Shown: positions 21,672 to 31,466, numbered from the stretch's first letter. The stretch is DNA of 64,000 bases from Candidatus Sericytochromatia bacterium (GCA_018780035.1 JADMKE010000007.1:1-64000); one strand, 5' to 3'. A program made the numbers and translations. The notes: generated by a model not told the origin, from the letters alone.

Positions 21672-23833
21672 TGAGGCCCATTGAGGCCCAAGACCTTCAA
21701 AAAGAAGGCATATTTAAACGCCACCTCTTTGAGATAATCGTAGCGGCCTGATGCGCCTGCATGTCCGGCACTCATATTGGTGTGCAACATCAGCAGGTTT
21801 TGGTCGGTTTTGGTGGCGCGCAGTTTGGCGACAAATTTGGCAGGCTCCCAATACTTCACGCGGGGGTCGTTGAGACCTGCCAGCACGAGCATATTCGGGT
21901 AGTTTTTGGCGGCAATATTGTCGTAAGGCGAGTAGGTCTTGATATAGTCGTAATACTCTTTTTGATTGGGATTTCCCCATTCGTCGTATTCGATCACGGT
22001 CAAAGGCAAACTCGGATCGAGCATGGTGCTCAGGGCATCGACAAAAGGCACATCGGCGATCACGCCCTGAAAGAGATCTGGGCGCAAATTGGTGACGGCC
22101 CCCATCAGCAGGCCACCGGCACTGCCACCTTCGATCACCAGCTTTTGGGGTGAGGTAAAGCCGTTTTTGATCAGGGCCTCGGCACTGGCAACAAAATCGC
22201 TAAAGGTATTGCGTTTATTGAGTAATTTACCATTGAGGTACCACTCACGGCCCAGGTCTTCACCGCCGCGAATATGGGCCAGGGCGTAGACAAAGCCGCG
22301 TTCGAGCAGGGCAATTCGGTTGGCATCAAAATCTGTGTCGGTGCTGGAGCCATAGGCCCCATAGCTGTAAAGCAGGGTCGGGTTCGTGCCCGTTTTTTTG
22401 AGTCCACGTTTGTAGATCAGCGAGACCGGCACACGCACGCCGTCGGGGGCTGTGGCGTAGATCCGCTCAGTCACATAGCGGCCCGCATCATACCCCGGCA
22501 CCGGGGATTGTTTTTTCAGGGCCAATTCCTGGGTATTCAGGTCAATCTCAAAGACCGAAGGGGGAGTCAACATCGAGGAATAGCCCACACGCAGCAGATT
22601 GCCATCGTGGTCCTGTTCAGCAGCGGGCCAAAGCGAAAAAAGGTGTTCAGGAAAGCGCAGGGTCATCTGTTTGTCGGTCAGCAGGTGTTTGACCCGCACC
22701 TCTTGACGGGCATCGGTACGGTAGATCAGCGCGGCCCAACTGTCAAAGACCTTGACCGATTCCAGCTTGGCCCCCTTTTGTTCGGGCACAAAATCTTTCC
22801 ATTGGCTGCGAGCAGGATTGGCTATCGGGGCCTGTTTGAGGCTGAAATTGAGCGCACCATCATTGCTGTGAATCAGAAAACGCGGACCGCTGTCCTCGAC
22901 ATGGTATTCCAGACCTTCGATCCGGGGCTGAATCATCACGGGGGTGCTGTCCGGCTGATTCGCAGGGATATAGCGGCATTCAGTGGTGGTCAGGCTCTCG
23001 ATCTGGAGGATTAAATATTTGCCACTGGCGGTTTTGCCAATGTTCACGTTATAGCGTTCATCGGGCTCTTCAAAGACCAACGTGTCTTTGGCGGCCTCTG
23101 TGCCCAAGCGGTGGCGGTAAAGGCGGTAGGGCCGATTGGCCGAGTCGATCACGTTATAAAAGAGGGTTTGACTGTCAGCGGCCCACTCGACGGTGTAATA
23201 GGTATTGGGAATTTTTTCAGCCAGCAACTGGCCTGTCTGCAAATCTTTGACCATCAGGGTAAAGGCCTCTGCACCCGTGGTATCGAGTGAATAGGCCAAA
23301 TAATGCTGATCGGGGCTCACCTCATAAATACCCAGGGCCATAAAATCCTGGCCTTTGGCCTCGGCATTGAGATCGAGCAAAACCTCTTCGGGGCCCTTCA
23401 TGCTGCCTTTGCGCCGGCAATAAACCGGGTAATTCTGACCCGCATCAATGCGCGAATAATAAAAATAATCGCCCTTTTTGCGCGGCACACTCTGGTCTTT
23501 TTCAACCATGCGGCCCACCATCTCTTTGTAAAGGGATTTTTGCAAAGGCAGGGTATCTGCCATCTGGGCTTCGGTATAGCTGTTTTCGGCCTGCAGGTAG
23601 TTTAAAACACGGGGGTCTTCAGGGTAATTGCGCAGCCAGAAATAGGGATCTTCGCGGTTATCACCGTGCAAGCTGAGGGTTTTGGACTGAAGTGGGGCCT
23701 GCGGAGGCATGCGCGTTTCCGCTGCCTGAGCGGGAAAGGGAGACAAAGTCATGATGAAAACTCCTGTGAGAAAAGTAGAACGGAGCAGGTGCAGGGTCGG
23801 GGCCAAGGGCTGAAACCGGTTATTTTTCCGCAT
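21668..23833 (-). CDS. Oligopeptidase B (S9A prolyl oligopeptidase family), exported
   Basis: About 721 aa. An N-terminal hydrophobic segment (TFLTGVFIMTLSPFPAQA) indicates export. A seven-bladed propeller follows (residues ~80-430), then the alpha/beta hydrolase domain with Ser571 in EGGSAGG, Asp656 in LNDPRVKYWEP and His691 in SAGHAGASGR. The family cuts peptides, mainly after Lys/Arg, with size exclusion by the propeller. ATG 23833 has GAGGA 8 nt upstream and beats the TTG at 23848. First gene of a four-gene overlapping operon. Confidence 0.88.
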   Translation of the reverse strand: MRKNNRFQPLAPTLHLLRSTFLTGVFIMTLSPFPAQAAETRMPPQAPLQSKTLSLHGDNREDPYFWLRNYPEDPRVLNYLQAENSYTEAQMADTLPLQKSLYKEMVGRMVEKDQSVPRKKGDYFYYSRIDAGQNYPVYCRRKGSMKGPEEVLLDLNAEAKGQDFMALGIYEVSPDQHYLAYSLDTTGAEAFTLMVKDLQTGQLLAEKIPNTYYTVEWAADSQTLFYNVIDSANRPYRLYRHRLGTEAAKDTLVFEEPDERYNVNIGKTASGKYLILQIESLTTTECRYIPANQPDSTPVMIQPRIEGLEYHVEDSGPRFLIHSNDGALNFSLKQAPIANPARSQWKDFVPEQKGAKLESVKVFDSWAALIYRTDARQEVRVKHLLTDKQMTLRFPEHLFSLWPAAEQDHDGNLLRVGYSSMLTPPSVFEIDLNTQELALKKQSPVPGYDAGRYVTERIYATAPDGVRVPVSLIYKRGLKKTGTNPTLLYSYGAYGSSTDTDFDANRIALLERGFVYALAHIRGGEDLGREWYLNGKLLNKRNTFSDFVASAEALIKNGFTSPQKLVIEGGSAGGLLMGAVTNLRPDLFQGVIADVPFVDALSTMLDPSLPLTVIEYDEWGNPNQKEYYDYIKTYSPYDNIAAKNYPNMLVLAGLNDPRVKYWEPAKFVAKLRATKTDQNLLMLHTNMSAGHAGASGRYDYLKEVAFKYAFFLKVLGLNGPQ

Positions 23834-24064
23834 CAGATTGATCCTCAAATTGATTTTTTTTCAGTGAACCACAAAAATTGGCCCGATCACAACTGTGGGC
23901 ATCCCAGACAAGGCCCAAAATAGATTGATGATTCTTTCTTGACGAATGGGCGGATCCTTGGCTATGCTTATAATTGACGCGGTGTGTACAAAGATCTTCA
24001 ACCCCTTTTTTGCGCTTGTCACACAGCTACTTGCAAACGAACTCGCGATTTGAAAGGTAATACC

Positions 24065-25801
24065 ATGTCTGAAAAAACTGGATTTCTCCGCAACCTCTTC
24101 CTCGGCGATGTGATTGAAGAAGTTATTTTTCCCTTCCCCCGCATGAAAGCCGAAGAGCAGGAAACCATTGAGATGATTTCTGCCAGCATCAAGGCCTTTG
24201 GCAAAAAAGTCAACCAGGACAAGATCGACAAAGACGAAAAACTGCCGCCTGAGCTGCTGGAAGAAATGAAAGAATTGGGCCTTTTCGGCCTGATCATTCC
24301 CGAAGAGTATGATGGCATTGGCCTGAGCGTCTCTGGTTATGCCCGCGTACTCGAAGATCTGGCTGTGCTTGGCAGTGCTGTGGCCGCCACCGCTGGGGGC
24401 CACCAGAGCATTGGCATGAAAGGCCTGCTCTTGAGCGGCAACGATGCCCAGAAAAAGAAATACCTTTCCAAATTGGCCAGTGGCGAAATGATTGCCGCCT
24501 TTTGTTTGACCGAGCCCAATTCCGGCTCTGATGCCGCCAGCATCCGTACCCGCGCTGTCTTGAGCGAAGACGGCAGCCACTACATCCTCAACGGCGAAAA
24601 ACAATTTATCACCAACGGTGGTTTTGCTGATTTTTACACCGTCTTTGCCCAAACCAGCATTGAAGAACAGGGCGTCAAACAGGACAAAATCACCGCCTTT
24701 ATTGTCACCCGCGATCTCGGCGGCGTGAGCAGCGGCCCCGAAGAGCAGAAAATGGGCTGGAAAGGTTCCTCCACCACCATGGTCTTCTTCGAAGATGTCA
24801 AAGTGCCTGTCGAAAATGTGATTGGTGAACCCGGCAAAGGCTTTAAAGTTGCCATGGAAATCCTCAACAATGGCCGTTTAAGCACCTCCACCGCCTCCTT
24901 TGGTGTGGCCAAATTGCTGATCGATATGAGCATTAAATACGCCAGTGAGCGCAAACAATTTGGCAAACACATTGGCCAATTCGACATCATCAAAGAGAAA
25001 ATCGCCAATATGTCGATGCTGGCTTATGGCATGCAGTGCCTGGGTTATATGACCGCGGGCATTGTCGATCGCGGTGTGACCGATTATTCGATCGAAGCGG
25101 CCGTCGCCAAGGTTTTCAGCACCGAGTCACTCTGGAAAATCTGCGACGAAGCCATGCAGATCCACGGCGGCATGGGTTATATGCGCGAATTGCCGATCGA
25201 ACGCTTTATGCGCGATGCCCGTCTCGGTTTGATTATTGAAGGCACCAGCGAAATCTCCCGTGCCATGATTGCCCTCGAAGGCCTCAAAACCCTGGGCAAA
25301 TTCTTGAAAAAAGCCGGTCTGCGCGGCTATGCCCAAAAGGCCTTTACCCCCGCCAAAATGACCAAGGCCCATCCGATTTTCAGCAAAGAAGTCAACCTCT
25401 TCTGCAAAGGGGTCGACAAACTGAGCGCCTACGCCATGCAATTGCTGCGGGTCTACAAAAAAGACGTGATCCTGCTGCAATTGCACCAAAAGCGTATTGC
25501 CGAAGCCGTGATGGATCTCTACGTCATGGCCGCAATGTTGTCGCGCACCACGGCCCTGCTTGAAGCGGGCAAAAGCAAAGAAGAGGCCAAAACCGAGATC
25601 TACATGACCCGTTCTTTCTGCCGCATGGCCTTTGAGCGGATCGAAAAGAACATGGATCAATTTGATCTCAACCACGACCATTACCTCGGACGTCTGGCCG
25701 ACACCCTCTACGAAGATGGCGAGTTCGCTCCCAAAATCTTTGATCTGGGCAGCTTAGAAGATATGCCGGCCGCCAAAGAATTGGCCACCGCCACTCCCTA
25801 A
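24065..25801 (+). CDS. Acyl-CoA dehydrogenase, long/very-long-chain type
   Basis: A 578-aa FAD flavoenzyme that makes trans-2-enoyl-CoA in beta-oxidation. Core motifs: CLTEPNSGSDAASI and KQFITNGG (FAD/substrate), ASERKQFGKHIGQFD, MQIHGGMGYM and catalytic Glu392 in IIEGTSEISR. The extra ~170 residues after the core match the ACAD9/VLCAD layout, a helical domain that helps membrane docking. The start at ATG 24065 has AAAGG upstream; the ORF extension to 23984 lacks one. TATAAT at 23969-23974 may be its -10 box. Ends at a strong terminator; monocistronic. Confidence 0.88.
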   Translation: MSEKTGFLRNLFLGDVIEEVIFPFPRMKAEEQETIEMISASIKAFGKKVNQDKIDKDEKLPPELLEEMKELGLFGLIIPEEYDGIGLSVSGYARVLEDLAVLGSAVAATAGGHQSIGMKGLLLSGNDAQKKKYLSKLASGEMIAAFCLTEPNSGSDAASIRTRAVLSEDGSHYILNGEKQFITNGGFADFYTVFAQTSIEEQGVKQDKITAFIVTRDLGGVSSGPEEQKMGWKGSSTTMVFFEDVKVPVENVIGEPGKGFKVAMEILNNGRLSTSTASFGVAKLLIDMSIKYASERKQFGKHIGQFDIIKEKIANMSMLAYGMQCLGYMTAGIVDRGVTDYSIEAAVAKVFSTESLWKICDEAMQIHGGMGYMRELPIERFMRDARLGLIIEGTSEISRAMIALEGLKTLGKFLKKAGLRGYAQKAFTPAKMTKAHPIFSKEVNLFCKGVDKLSAYAMQLLRVYKKDVILLQLHQKRIAEAVMDLYVMAAMLSRTTALLEAGKSKEEAKTEIYMTRSFCRMAFERIEKNMDQFDLNHDHYLGRLADTLYEDGEFAPKIFDLGSLEDMPAAKELATATP

Positions 25802-25816
25802 GCCTGAATGACTCAC

Positions 25817-25853
25817 AAGGCCCGATCTGGCGATATCAGATCGGGCCTTTGTT
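25817..25853 (+). terminator. Intrinsic terminator after acyl-CoA dehydrogenase
   Basis: A 13-bp perfect stem AAGGCCCGATCTG/CAGATCGGGCCTT (25817-25829, 25837-25849) with a 7-nt loop, followed by TGTT and preceded by A/C-rich sequence. Confidence 0.85.
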
Positions 25854-25858
25854 ATGAT
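25850..25858 (+). promoter_or_regulatory. Extended -10 promoter giving a leaderless start
   Basis: TGT-TATGAT (25850-25858) ends 6 nt before the ATG at 25865. The expected transcription start would fall on or next to the ATG, so the mRNA may have no leader. No clear -35 box, as the terminator occupies that position. Confidence 0.45.
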
Positions 25859-25864
25859 GAAGAG

Positions 25865-26671
25865 ATGTCTAGCTATCCACACCATCAGATCTTGATCCAA
25901 AAATTGCTCACCCAGATCCAGCCGGATCCACGTTATCTGGGTTTGGCGGCAGGGGGTTCCTGGTCTGAAAAACGCCTCGATCAGTGGTCCGATCTGGACC
26001 TGATTCTGTTCTGTGAGCCCCAGAGCCTGCCTGCACTGCTGGCCACGCGGGTGTCACTGGCGGCCCAATTGGGTGTTTTGCTTGAGAGTTTTAGTGGTCA
26101 ACACCTCGGGGATGAACGCCTGTTGATCTGCCTCTTTGGGGACCCCTTGATGCAGGTGGGTTTAAAATGGATCGCTTTGCCCGATTATGTGCAGCGGGTC
26201 GAAGATCCCGAATTGCTCTGGGAGCGGGATTCACAAGTTTCTCAACTCTTGGCAGAGACAACCGGGGCCTATCCTCGCCCGGATCTGGCCTGGATCGAAG
26301 CGCGTTTTTGGGTTTGGGTTCATCATGGCATCCTCAAACTGGGCCGAGGAGAACTGCTCGAACTGGCAGATCATTTGGGCTATTTGCGCAATCAGATACT
26401 CGGCCCGCTCTTGTTGATGCAATACGGCCATCCGCCCCGGCGGGTCCGGCGGGTGGAAACAGACTTGCCGCCCGAAGCCTTGGGTCGGCTTTTGCAGACC
26501 TTGGCAAAACATGATCGCGAGGCCCAAGCCGAGGCCCTGCTGGCTGCAATAAGCCTCTACCGCGATTTGCGCGCGTTTCACGGCTTGCCTGTCCAAGCCT
26601 GGAACCGACGGGCCGAAAAAGCTGTGATGGAATTTTTCGAGGCCGTTCGCGGAAATAGGCCTGTGTTATAA
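25865..26671 (+). CDS. Nucleotidyltransferase-fold protein
   Basis: About 268 aa. The N-terminal part has the minimal nucleotidyltransferase signature AAGGSWSEKRLDQWSDLDL: G30-S-32 then Asp43 and Asp45, the expected metal ligands. The C-terminal ~130 residues are helical, like the substrate-binding half of aminoglycoside-type nucleotidyltransferases. Substrate unknown; no resistance claim is made. Start ATG 25865 lies just after an extended -10, so the longer ORF start at 25808, inside the terminator, is unlikely. Confidence 0.65.
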   Translation: MSSYPHHQILIQKLLTQIQPDPRYLGLAAGGSWSEKRLDQWSDLDLILFCEPQSLPALLATRVSLAAQLGVLLESFSGQHLGDERLLICLFGDPLMQVGLKWIALPDYVQRVEDPELLWERDSQVSQLLAETTGAYPRPDLAWIEARFWVWVHHGILKLGRGELLELADHLGYLRNQILGPLLLMQYGHPPRRVRRVETDLPPEALGRLLQTLAKHDREAQAEALLAAISLYRDLRAFHGLPVQAWNRRAEKAVMEFFEAVRGNRPVL

Positions 26672-26672
26672 T
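26664..26672 (+). promoter_or_regulatory. Extended -10 promoter for rsfS
   Basis: TGT-TATAAT at 26664-26672 overlaps the stop codon of the preceding gene and lies 33 nt upstream of the rsfS ATG. The -35 position is poor, so it would rely on the TGn extension. Confidence 0.5.
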
Positions 26673-26705
26673 TGCCGGAGACTTCTGAAATAACGCGAAA
26701 TAGAT

Positions 26706-27083
26706 ATGTATAATAACAAAACCAAATCCAAAGCCCTTTTGAGTGATGCTGATGTGGCAGCACATCTTGAGGCGCTTGTTGAATTACTTGAAGAGAAAAA
26801 AGCGATTGATCTGGCCAGTTTAGATCTGCGCCAGCGCTCGACCGTTGCTGATTATTTTGTGGTGGGTGGCGCCAACTCCCGTCCCCACGGCCAGGCGCTG
26901 GTGGGAACGGTACACCAATATGCCAAAGAGAAAGATTTGCAAGTTTACAGCCTCGAAGGCCAGGGTGATGGCACCTGGATCTTGATCGACCTGGGCTTTC
27001 TGGTGGTGCACATCATGCAAGAAGAGGAACGCCGTTTTTACAATTTAGAAGAGTTGTGGAGCCATGCAGAAGCAAGCCATTAA
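26706..27083 (+). CDS. rsfS: Ribosomal silencing factor RsfS (Iojap/YbeB)
   Basis: A 125-aa protein of the RsfS family, which binds L14 on the 50S subunit and blocks subunit joining under nutrient stress. Family pattern: ELLEEKKAIDLASLDL, TVADYFVVGGANSRPH, LEGQGDGTWILIDLGFLVVHI and EERRFYNLEELW. Normal length. The ending overlaps the pilin-like gene by 20 nt, so the two are coupled, although their functions are not obviously linked. Its target L14 is encoded 11 kb away in the ribosomal cluster. Confidence 0.9.
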   Translation: MYNNKTKSKALLSDADVAAHLEALVELLEEKKAIDLASLDLRQRSTVADYFVVGGANSRPHGQALVGTVHQYAKEKDLQVYSLEGQGDGTWILIDLGFLVVHIMQEEERRFYNLEELWSHAEASH

Positions 27084-27543
27084 AGCCGGTTTGAAACGTG
27101 CCAACCAACAGGGGATGACCATTTATGAAATCCTAACGGTGTGTATTATTATTTCTGTGCTGGTCATGATTGCTGTGCCCAATTTTATTGCCAATAAAGA
27201 TCGGGCCAACGACTCTCAAATCGAAAGTAACGCACGTACCCTGCGAATTATGCTTGAAACCTATAAAGTCGATCACAAGCTCTATCCTGAAGATCTGCGC
27301 ACTTTGGGCTACGAAGCCACCAAAGAAAAATACAACAAAGCCATGACCAATCCCTACAGCCAAGCCAGTGGCGAAGTTGAAAGTGGCAAATGGGCGATTG
27401 ACTATGTCGGCCCGACCGGCCCAGCGGGTATGGTCACTTATCAGCCTTTGGCTGGGGGCGATAAGTATTATATTTTTGGCTATGCCAAAGATGGCTCTTT
27501 TCATAAAAAGAGCGGTAAAATTTTCACCATGAGCAACGGCTAA
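27064..27543 (+). CDS. Type IV pilin-like / GspG-like prepilin
   Basis: A 159-aa protein with a class III leader: positively charged start, then QQG|MTIYE (cleavage after Gly17, Glu at +5) and the hydrophobic helix ILTVCIIISVLVMIAVPNF. The globular part has GspG-like features (ARTLRIMLETYKVDHKLYPEDL, NPYSQASGEV). It would be processed by a prepilin peptidase and assembled in a type IV pilus or type II secretion pseudopilus. No assembly genes are nearby. It overlaps rsfS by 20 nt; its stop region lies in a short repeat (CGGCTAAACGCAA). Confidence 0.8.
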   Translation: MQKQAIKAGLKRANQQGMTIYEILTVCIIISVLVMIAVPNFIANKDRANDSQIESNARTLRIMLETYKVDHKLYPEDLRTLGYEATKEKYNKAMTNPYSQASGEVESGKWAIDYVGPTGPAGMVTYQPLAGGDKYYIFGYAKDGSFHKKSGKIFTMSNG

Positions 27544-27594
27544 ACGCAACGGCTAAACGCAATGGCTAAACAAAGACAATAAGGGAAAACAGAG

Positions 27595-28143
27595 ATGGCA
27601 GAACGCAGCTACCGCCGCACCCAGTATTTTGTCAAACCGGATTTACAAACCAAATACGCCTTTATGTTTGTACTGGCCATTGGGGTGGGTCTCAATTTGG
27701 GGGTTATTCTGGCGCTATTGGCTCCGATGCTCAAAAATGACTCACCGGTTTTTCCTTTACTCTATTTGCTCTTGGCCCTCTCGTTTGTGGTACTCGTAGC
27801 GGGCATTAGCATTCTCTTTACCCACAAAATCGCCGGGCCGATCTTCAAGATCGAGCGCAGTTTTCGCCAGATCATCGACGAAAAAGATCTGAGCTTGCGT
27901 GTCTTTTTGCGCACCGATGACGAATTGCAGGAATTGGCTGAAGAGATCAACCGCTTGCTGGAACACTTCCGCAACAGCCTCTTGCTCGAAAACCAAAAAA
28001 GTGACGCCATTTTGGCGAAACTTGACTATGTGCTGGCCAATCTGGAGGGCGAAAATGCCCTGCCCGCAACGGAGATCCAAGAGCGTTTGGCCGATCTACG
28101 CCAAAAACTCGAGGATACGGGCCTAAAATACAAGCTCAGGTAG
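27595..28143 (+). CDS. Membrane protein with HAMP-like domain
   Basis: A 182-aa protein with two transmembrane helices (~residues 22-44 and 52-76) and a short loop between, followed by a HAMP-like segment (FTHKIAGPIFKIERSFRQI...DDELQELAEEINRLLEHF) and a coiled-coil tail. It has no kinase, methyl-accepting or cyclase output domain, so it is a HAMP-only signalling or scaffold protein. It lies 51 nt after the pilin-like gene and may act with it. Ribosome-binding site AAGGGAAAAC. Confidence 0.7.
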   Translation: MAERSYRRTQYFVKPDLQTKYAFMFVLAIGVGLNLGVILALLAPMLKNDSPVFPLLYLLLALSFVVLVAGISILFTHKIAGPIFKIERSFRQIIDEKDLSLRVFLRTDDELQELAEEINRLLEHFRNSLLLENQKSDAILAKLDYVLANLEGENALPATEIQERLADLRQKLEDTGLKYKLR

Positions 28144-28297
28144 TCAGATCCCAATCCCGTACAAAACTGGATTTATTTTTCTAAACCCTTGTCAAGGCAC
28201 TCGTTTTCCTATAAATTAGGAAGTCTTGGGGACTTCATGGAATGACTCCGGTAAAAATGGGGTGCTTTTTGACCGCTCGGTCTGAGATGTAACTCAC

Positions 28298-28325
28298 ATC
28301 TGACTCATATCTGGTTCAGATTTTT
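28298..28325 (+). terminator. Weak terminator before the str promoter
   Basis: ATCTGA (28298-28303) pairs with TCAGAT (28316-28321) and runs into TTTTT. A second small hairpin, AGATGT-AACTC-ACATCT, lies just upstream. The rest of 28144-28347 holds no gene; a GAAGTC-TTGGG-GACTTC hairpin lies near 28220. Confidence 0.4.
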
Positions 28326-28347
28326 CCCGCAAAGCCGCTGAATATGG

Positions 28348-28376
28348 TAGACATCGCCCCAATCTATTGCTATACT
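28348..28376 (+). promoter_or_regulatory. Promoter of the ribosomal protein supercluster
   Basis: TAGACA (28348-28353), 17 nt, TATACT (28371-28376) with TGC directly before the -10 box (extended -10). The predicted start near 28383 gives a leader of about 73 nt before rpsL, and the next obvious terminator on this strand is after adk. Confidence 0.75.
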
Positions 28377-28455
28377 TTGTTTCCTGAAATACCATTTTCA
28401 TTATTCCGATTTATCCTGAATTTAAAGCTTGTAAACCAGTTGAGGAGGGATTCTC

Positions 28456-28854
28456 TTGCCTACGATCAATCAGTTAATCCGGAAACCTAGAAAAGCCGTG
28501 ACTTATAAATCCAAGTCACCCGCTTTGAAACAATGCCCTCAGCGCAGAGGGGTTTGTACCCGTGTTTTTACCATGACACCTAAAAAACCGAACTCCGCCC
28601 TGCGCAAAGTGGCCCGTGTTCGTCTGACCAGCAAAATTGAAGTAACCGCTTATATTCCTGGTATTGGCCACAACCTGCAGGAGCACTCTGTTGTGCTGAT
28701 CCGCGGCGGCCGTGTCAAAGACTTGCCCGGTGTGCGTTACCACGTGGTTCGCGGCACCCTGGATACAGGTGGTGCCGTCAACAGAGCCCAGGGACGCTCC
28801 AAATATGGCGCTAAACCGCCCAAGAAATCCAAAACAGTAGCGAAGAAAAAGTAG
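28456..28854 (+). CDS. rpsL: Ribosomal protein S12
   Basis: A 132-aa S12, part of the 30S decoding centre. It begins [11 protein letters not shown] and has the invariant [14 protein letters not shown] loop and [13 protein letters not shown]. It carries Lys at the classic streptomycin-sensitive positions (TPKKPNS and VKDLPG segments). TTG start with a strong GAGGAGGG 8 nt upstream. First gene of the long ribosomal transcript. The C-terminal Lys-rich tail ([10 protein letters not shown]) is slightly extended. Confidence 0.97.
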   Translation: MPTINQLIRKPRKAVTYKSKSPALKQCPQRRGVCTRVFTMTPKKPNSALRKVARVRLTSKIEVTAYIPGIGHNLQEHSVVLIRGGRVKDLPGVRYHVVRGTLDTGGAVNRAQGRSKYGAKPPKKSKTVAKKK

Positions 28855-28869
28855 TGAAAAGGTGATCCT

Positions 28870-29340
28870 ATGCCCAGAAGAGCGAAAATCAAAAAGCGGA
28901 TTCCAGCACCAGATGCAGTGTACCGCAGTGAAATTCTTTCTAAATTTGTCAATTGCATGATGATGCGCGGCAAAAAGACCGTGGCTGAAAACATTGTATA
29001 CAAAGCCCTCGGTCGTGCCGAAGAAAAACTGAAAAAACCTGGCATTGAAATCTTCGAACAGGCACTGAAAAACGTGCGTCCGGTGATCGAAGTGAAACCC
29101 CGCCGTGTCGGCGGCGCTACCTATCAGGTTCCTGTTGAAGTGTCCGACGAGCGCGGTATCGCTCTGGCGCTGCGCTGGGTCATCAAACACGCCCGCGCCC
29201 GCAATGGCAAATCCATGATCGAACAGCTGTCGTCTGAACTCACGGATGCCTATAACAATACCGGAGCCAGTGTCAAGAAGCGCGAAGACACACATAAAAT
29301 GGCCGATGCCAACCGTGCTTTCGCGCATTACCGCTATTAA
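28870..29340 (+). CDS. rpsG: Ribosomal protein S7
   Basis: A 156-aa S7, the nucleating protein of the 30S head and a contact near the E site. Normal length. Motifs PRRAKIKKR at the start, VNCMMMRGKK, RPVIEVKPRRVGGATYQVPVEV, and HKMADANRAFAHYRY at the end. It follows rpsL by 15 nt and precedes fusA by 12 nt in the classical str order. Confidence 0.97.
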   Translation: MPRRAKIKKRIPAPDAVYRSEILSKFVNCMMMRGKKTVAENIVYKALGRAEEKLKKPGIEIFEQALKNVRPVIEVKPRRVGGATYQVPVEVSDERGIALALRWVIKHARARNGKSMIEQLSSELTDAYNNTGASVKKREDTHKMADANRAFAHYRY

Positions 29341-29352
29341 AGGATACAGATT

Positions 29353-31452
29353 ATGTCTAGGAAAGTAAAAATTGAAACCGTCCGCAATATCGGCATTGTT
29401 GCCCATATTGACGCCGGTAAGACCACCACGACCGAGCGCATTCTGTACTACACCGGCATGGTTCACAAGATCGGTGAAGTACACGACGGCACCGCCGTGA
29501 CTGACTACATGGTACAAGAGCGCGAACGTGGGATCACCATCACCTCTGCAGCCATTACCTCCGAATGGAAAAACCACCGGATCAATATCATTGATACCCC
29601 TGGTCACGTGGACTTCACTGTTGAAGTAGAACGCTCTTTGCGTGTACTTGATGGCATGGTCGGCGTCATTTGCGCAGTGGCGGGTGTACAGCCCCAGTCA
29701 GAAACCGTCTGGCGCCAAGCCAACCGTTATAAAGTTCCCCGTATTGCTTTTGTCAACAAAATGGACCGCCCCGGTGCCAACTTCGTGCGTGCCTTCGAAA
29801 AAGTGCGCGAGCGTTTGAATGACCGTGCGATTCCCGCCCAATTGCCCATCTTCCAAAACGAAGAGTTCTTTGGCATCATCGATTTGATTACCGAAAAAGC
29901 CTACGGTTATTTTGATGATCTCGGCGAAGATATCCGTGAGATTCCCATCCCCGATGATATGCTCAAAGACGTGGAAAAATACCGCGAAGAGTTGATCGAA
30001 GCCGCCTCCGAAATGGATGACGAGCTGATCAACAAATACCTCGAAGGTGAAGCCATCGGCATTGATGAACTCAAAGCAGCCATCCGCAAATCCGTCATTG
30101 CGACGAAGATGACCCCGGTTTTCTGTGGCACCGCCTTTAAAAACAAAGGGGTTCAGCTCTTGTTGGACGCCGTTCTGGATTATCTGCCTTCTCCAAGCGA
30201 TGTAGCGCCCGTGAGAGATATGTCCAAAGAAGACGAAGAAGTTTTGCTCTACCCCAAAGATGACGAACCCTTCTCAGCCTTGGCCTTTAAGATCATCACA
30301 GATCCCTTTATTGGCAAATTGACCTTTATCCGTTGCTATTCTGGCACCCTGGAAAAAGGCAGCTATGTCTATAACTCCACCAAAGGCAATAAAGAGCGTA
30401 TCTCCCGTCTGGTTCAGATGCGAGCCGATCAGCGTCTCGAAATCGATGCCGTTTATGCCGGCGATTTGGCCGCTGCAATTGGTCTGCGCAACACCACCAC
30501 CGGTGACACCCTCTGTACTGAAGACAAACCTGTGATTCTGGAGAGCATGGTCTTCCCCGAACCCGTGGTTTCTGTGGCCGTTGAGCCCAAAACCCAAGCC
30601 GACCGCGACAAGCTCTCTGCAGCTCTGGGCCGTCTGGCTGAAGAAGATCCCACTTTCCGCGTTAAAGTGGACCATGAAACCGGCGAAACGATTATTTCCG
30701 GCATGGGTGAATTGCACCTCGAAATTATCGCTGACCGTCTGGTTCGCGAATTCAACGTCGGCTGTAACGTTGGTAAACCTCAGATTTCTTACCGCGAAAC
30801 CATTCGCAGCAAAATTGAAAATGAGACCAAGTTTATCAAACAATCCGGCGGTCGCGGTCAATATGCACATATCCGTGTTCGTATGGAACCCCTTCCCGCT
30901 GATTCAGATGAGTCGTTTGTCTTCGTCAGTGAAGTCGTCGGGGGTGTTATTCCCAAAGAGTACATTCCTGCCGTTGAAGGTGGCATGCGTGATGCCATGA
31001 CCTCAGGCGTCGTTGCTGGTTTCCCTGCAATTGGCATCAAAGTGACCCTGTACGATGGTTCTTATCACGAAGTTGACTCTTCGGATATGGCCTTCCGGAT
31101 CGCTGGTTCAATGGGCTTCAAAGAATCTATGCGCAAAGCCAACCCCTATCTGTTGGAACCCCGCATGAGCCTCGAAGTCATTGTGCCCGAAAATAATATG
31201 GGTGACGTCATGGGCGACCTTCAAGGCCGTCGTCGTGGCGAACTCAAGAGCATGGAAGCCGAAGATGGTGGCCTCCAGAAAATTCATGCATCTGTTCCCT
31301 TGGCCGAAATGTTCGGCTACGCAACCGATGTACGGTCCATGACACAAGGCCGTGGGACCTTCAGTATGGAGTTCTCACACTATGCCGAAGTACCTAAGAA
31401 CGTGGCCGAAGCCGTAGTGTATCAATCCGGCGCTGCTAAAGCAAAGGCATAG
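29353..31452 (+). CDS. fusA: Elongation factor G
   Basis: A 699-aa translocase GTPase. G1 AHIDAGKT (17-24), G3 DTPGH (81-85), G4 NKMD (135-138); domain IV loop region [10 protein letters not shown] and ending [16 protein letters not shown]. Full-length bacterial EF-G that drives tRNA-mRNA translocation and, with RRF, ribosome recycling. Standard position between rpsG and tuf; a large hairpin follows. Confidence 0.97.
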   Translation: MSRKVKIETVRNIGIVAHIDAGKTTTTERILYYTGMVHKIGEVHDGTAVTDYMVQERERGITITSAAITSEWKNHRINIIDTPGHVDFTVEVERSLRVLDGMVGVICAVAGVQPQSETVWRQANRYKVPRIAFVNKMDRPGANFVRAFEKVRERLNDRAIPAQLPIFQNEEFFGIIDLITEKAYGYFDDLGEDIREIPIPDDMLKDVEKYREELIEAASEMDDELINKYLEGEAIGIDELKAAIRKSVIATKMTPVFCGTAFKNKGVQLLLDAVLDYLPSPSDVAPVRDMSKEDEEVLLYPKDDEPFSALAFKIITDPFIGKLTFIRCYSGTLEKGSYVYNSTKGNKERISRLVQMRADQRLEIDAVYAGDLAAAIGLRNTTTGDTLCTEDKPVILESMVFPEPVVSVAVEPKTQADRDKLSAALGRLAEEDPTFRVKVDHETGETIISGMGELHLEIIADRLVREFNVGCNVGKPQISYRETIRSKIENETKFIKQSGGRGQYAHIRVRMEPLPADSDESFVFVSEVVGGVIPKEYIPAVEGGMRDAMTSGVVAGFPAIGIKVTLYDGSYHEVDSSDMAFRIAGSMGFKESMRKANPYLLEPRMSLEVIVPENNMGDVMGDLQGRRRGELKSMEAEDGGLQKIHASVPLAEMFGYATDVRSMTQGRGTFSMEFSHYAEVPKNVAEAVVYQSGAAKAKA

Positions 31453-31466
31453 ATATGCTATAGACA

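Noticed and set aside
23861-24652. 263-aa minus-strand ORF
   Set aside because: Antisense to the acyl-CoA dehydrogenase gene, which has clear motifs.
28516-29607. 363-aa minus-strand ORF over rpsL-rpsG-fusA
   Set aside because: Shadow frame of conserved ribosomal genes.
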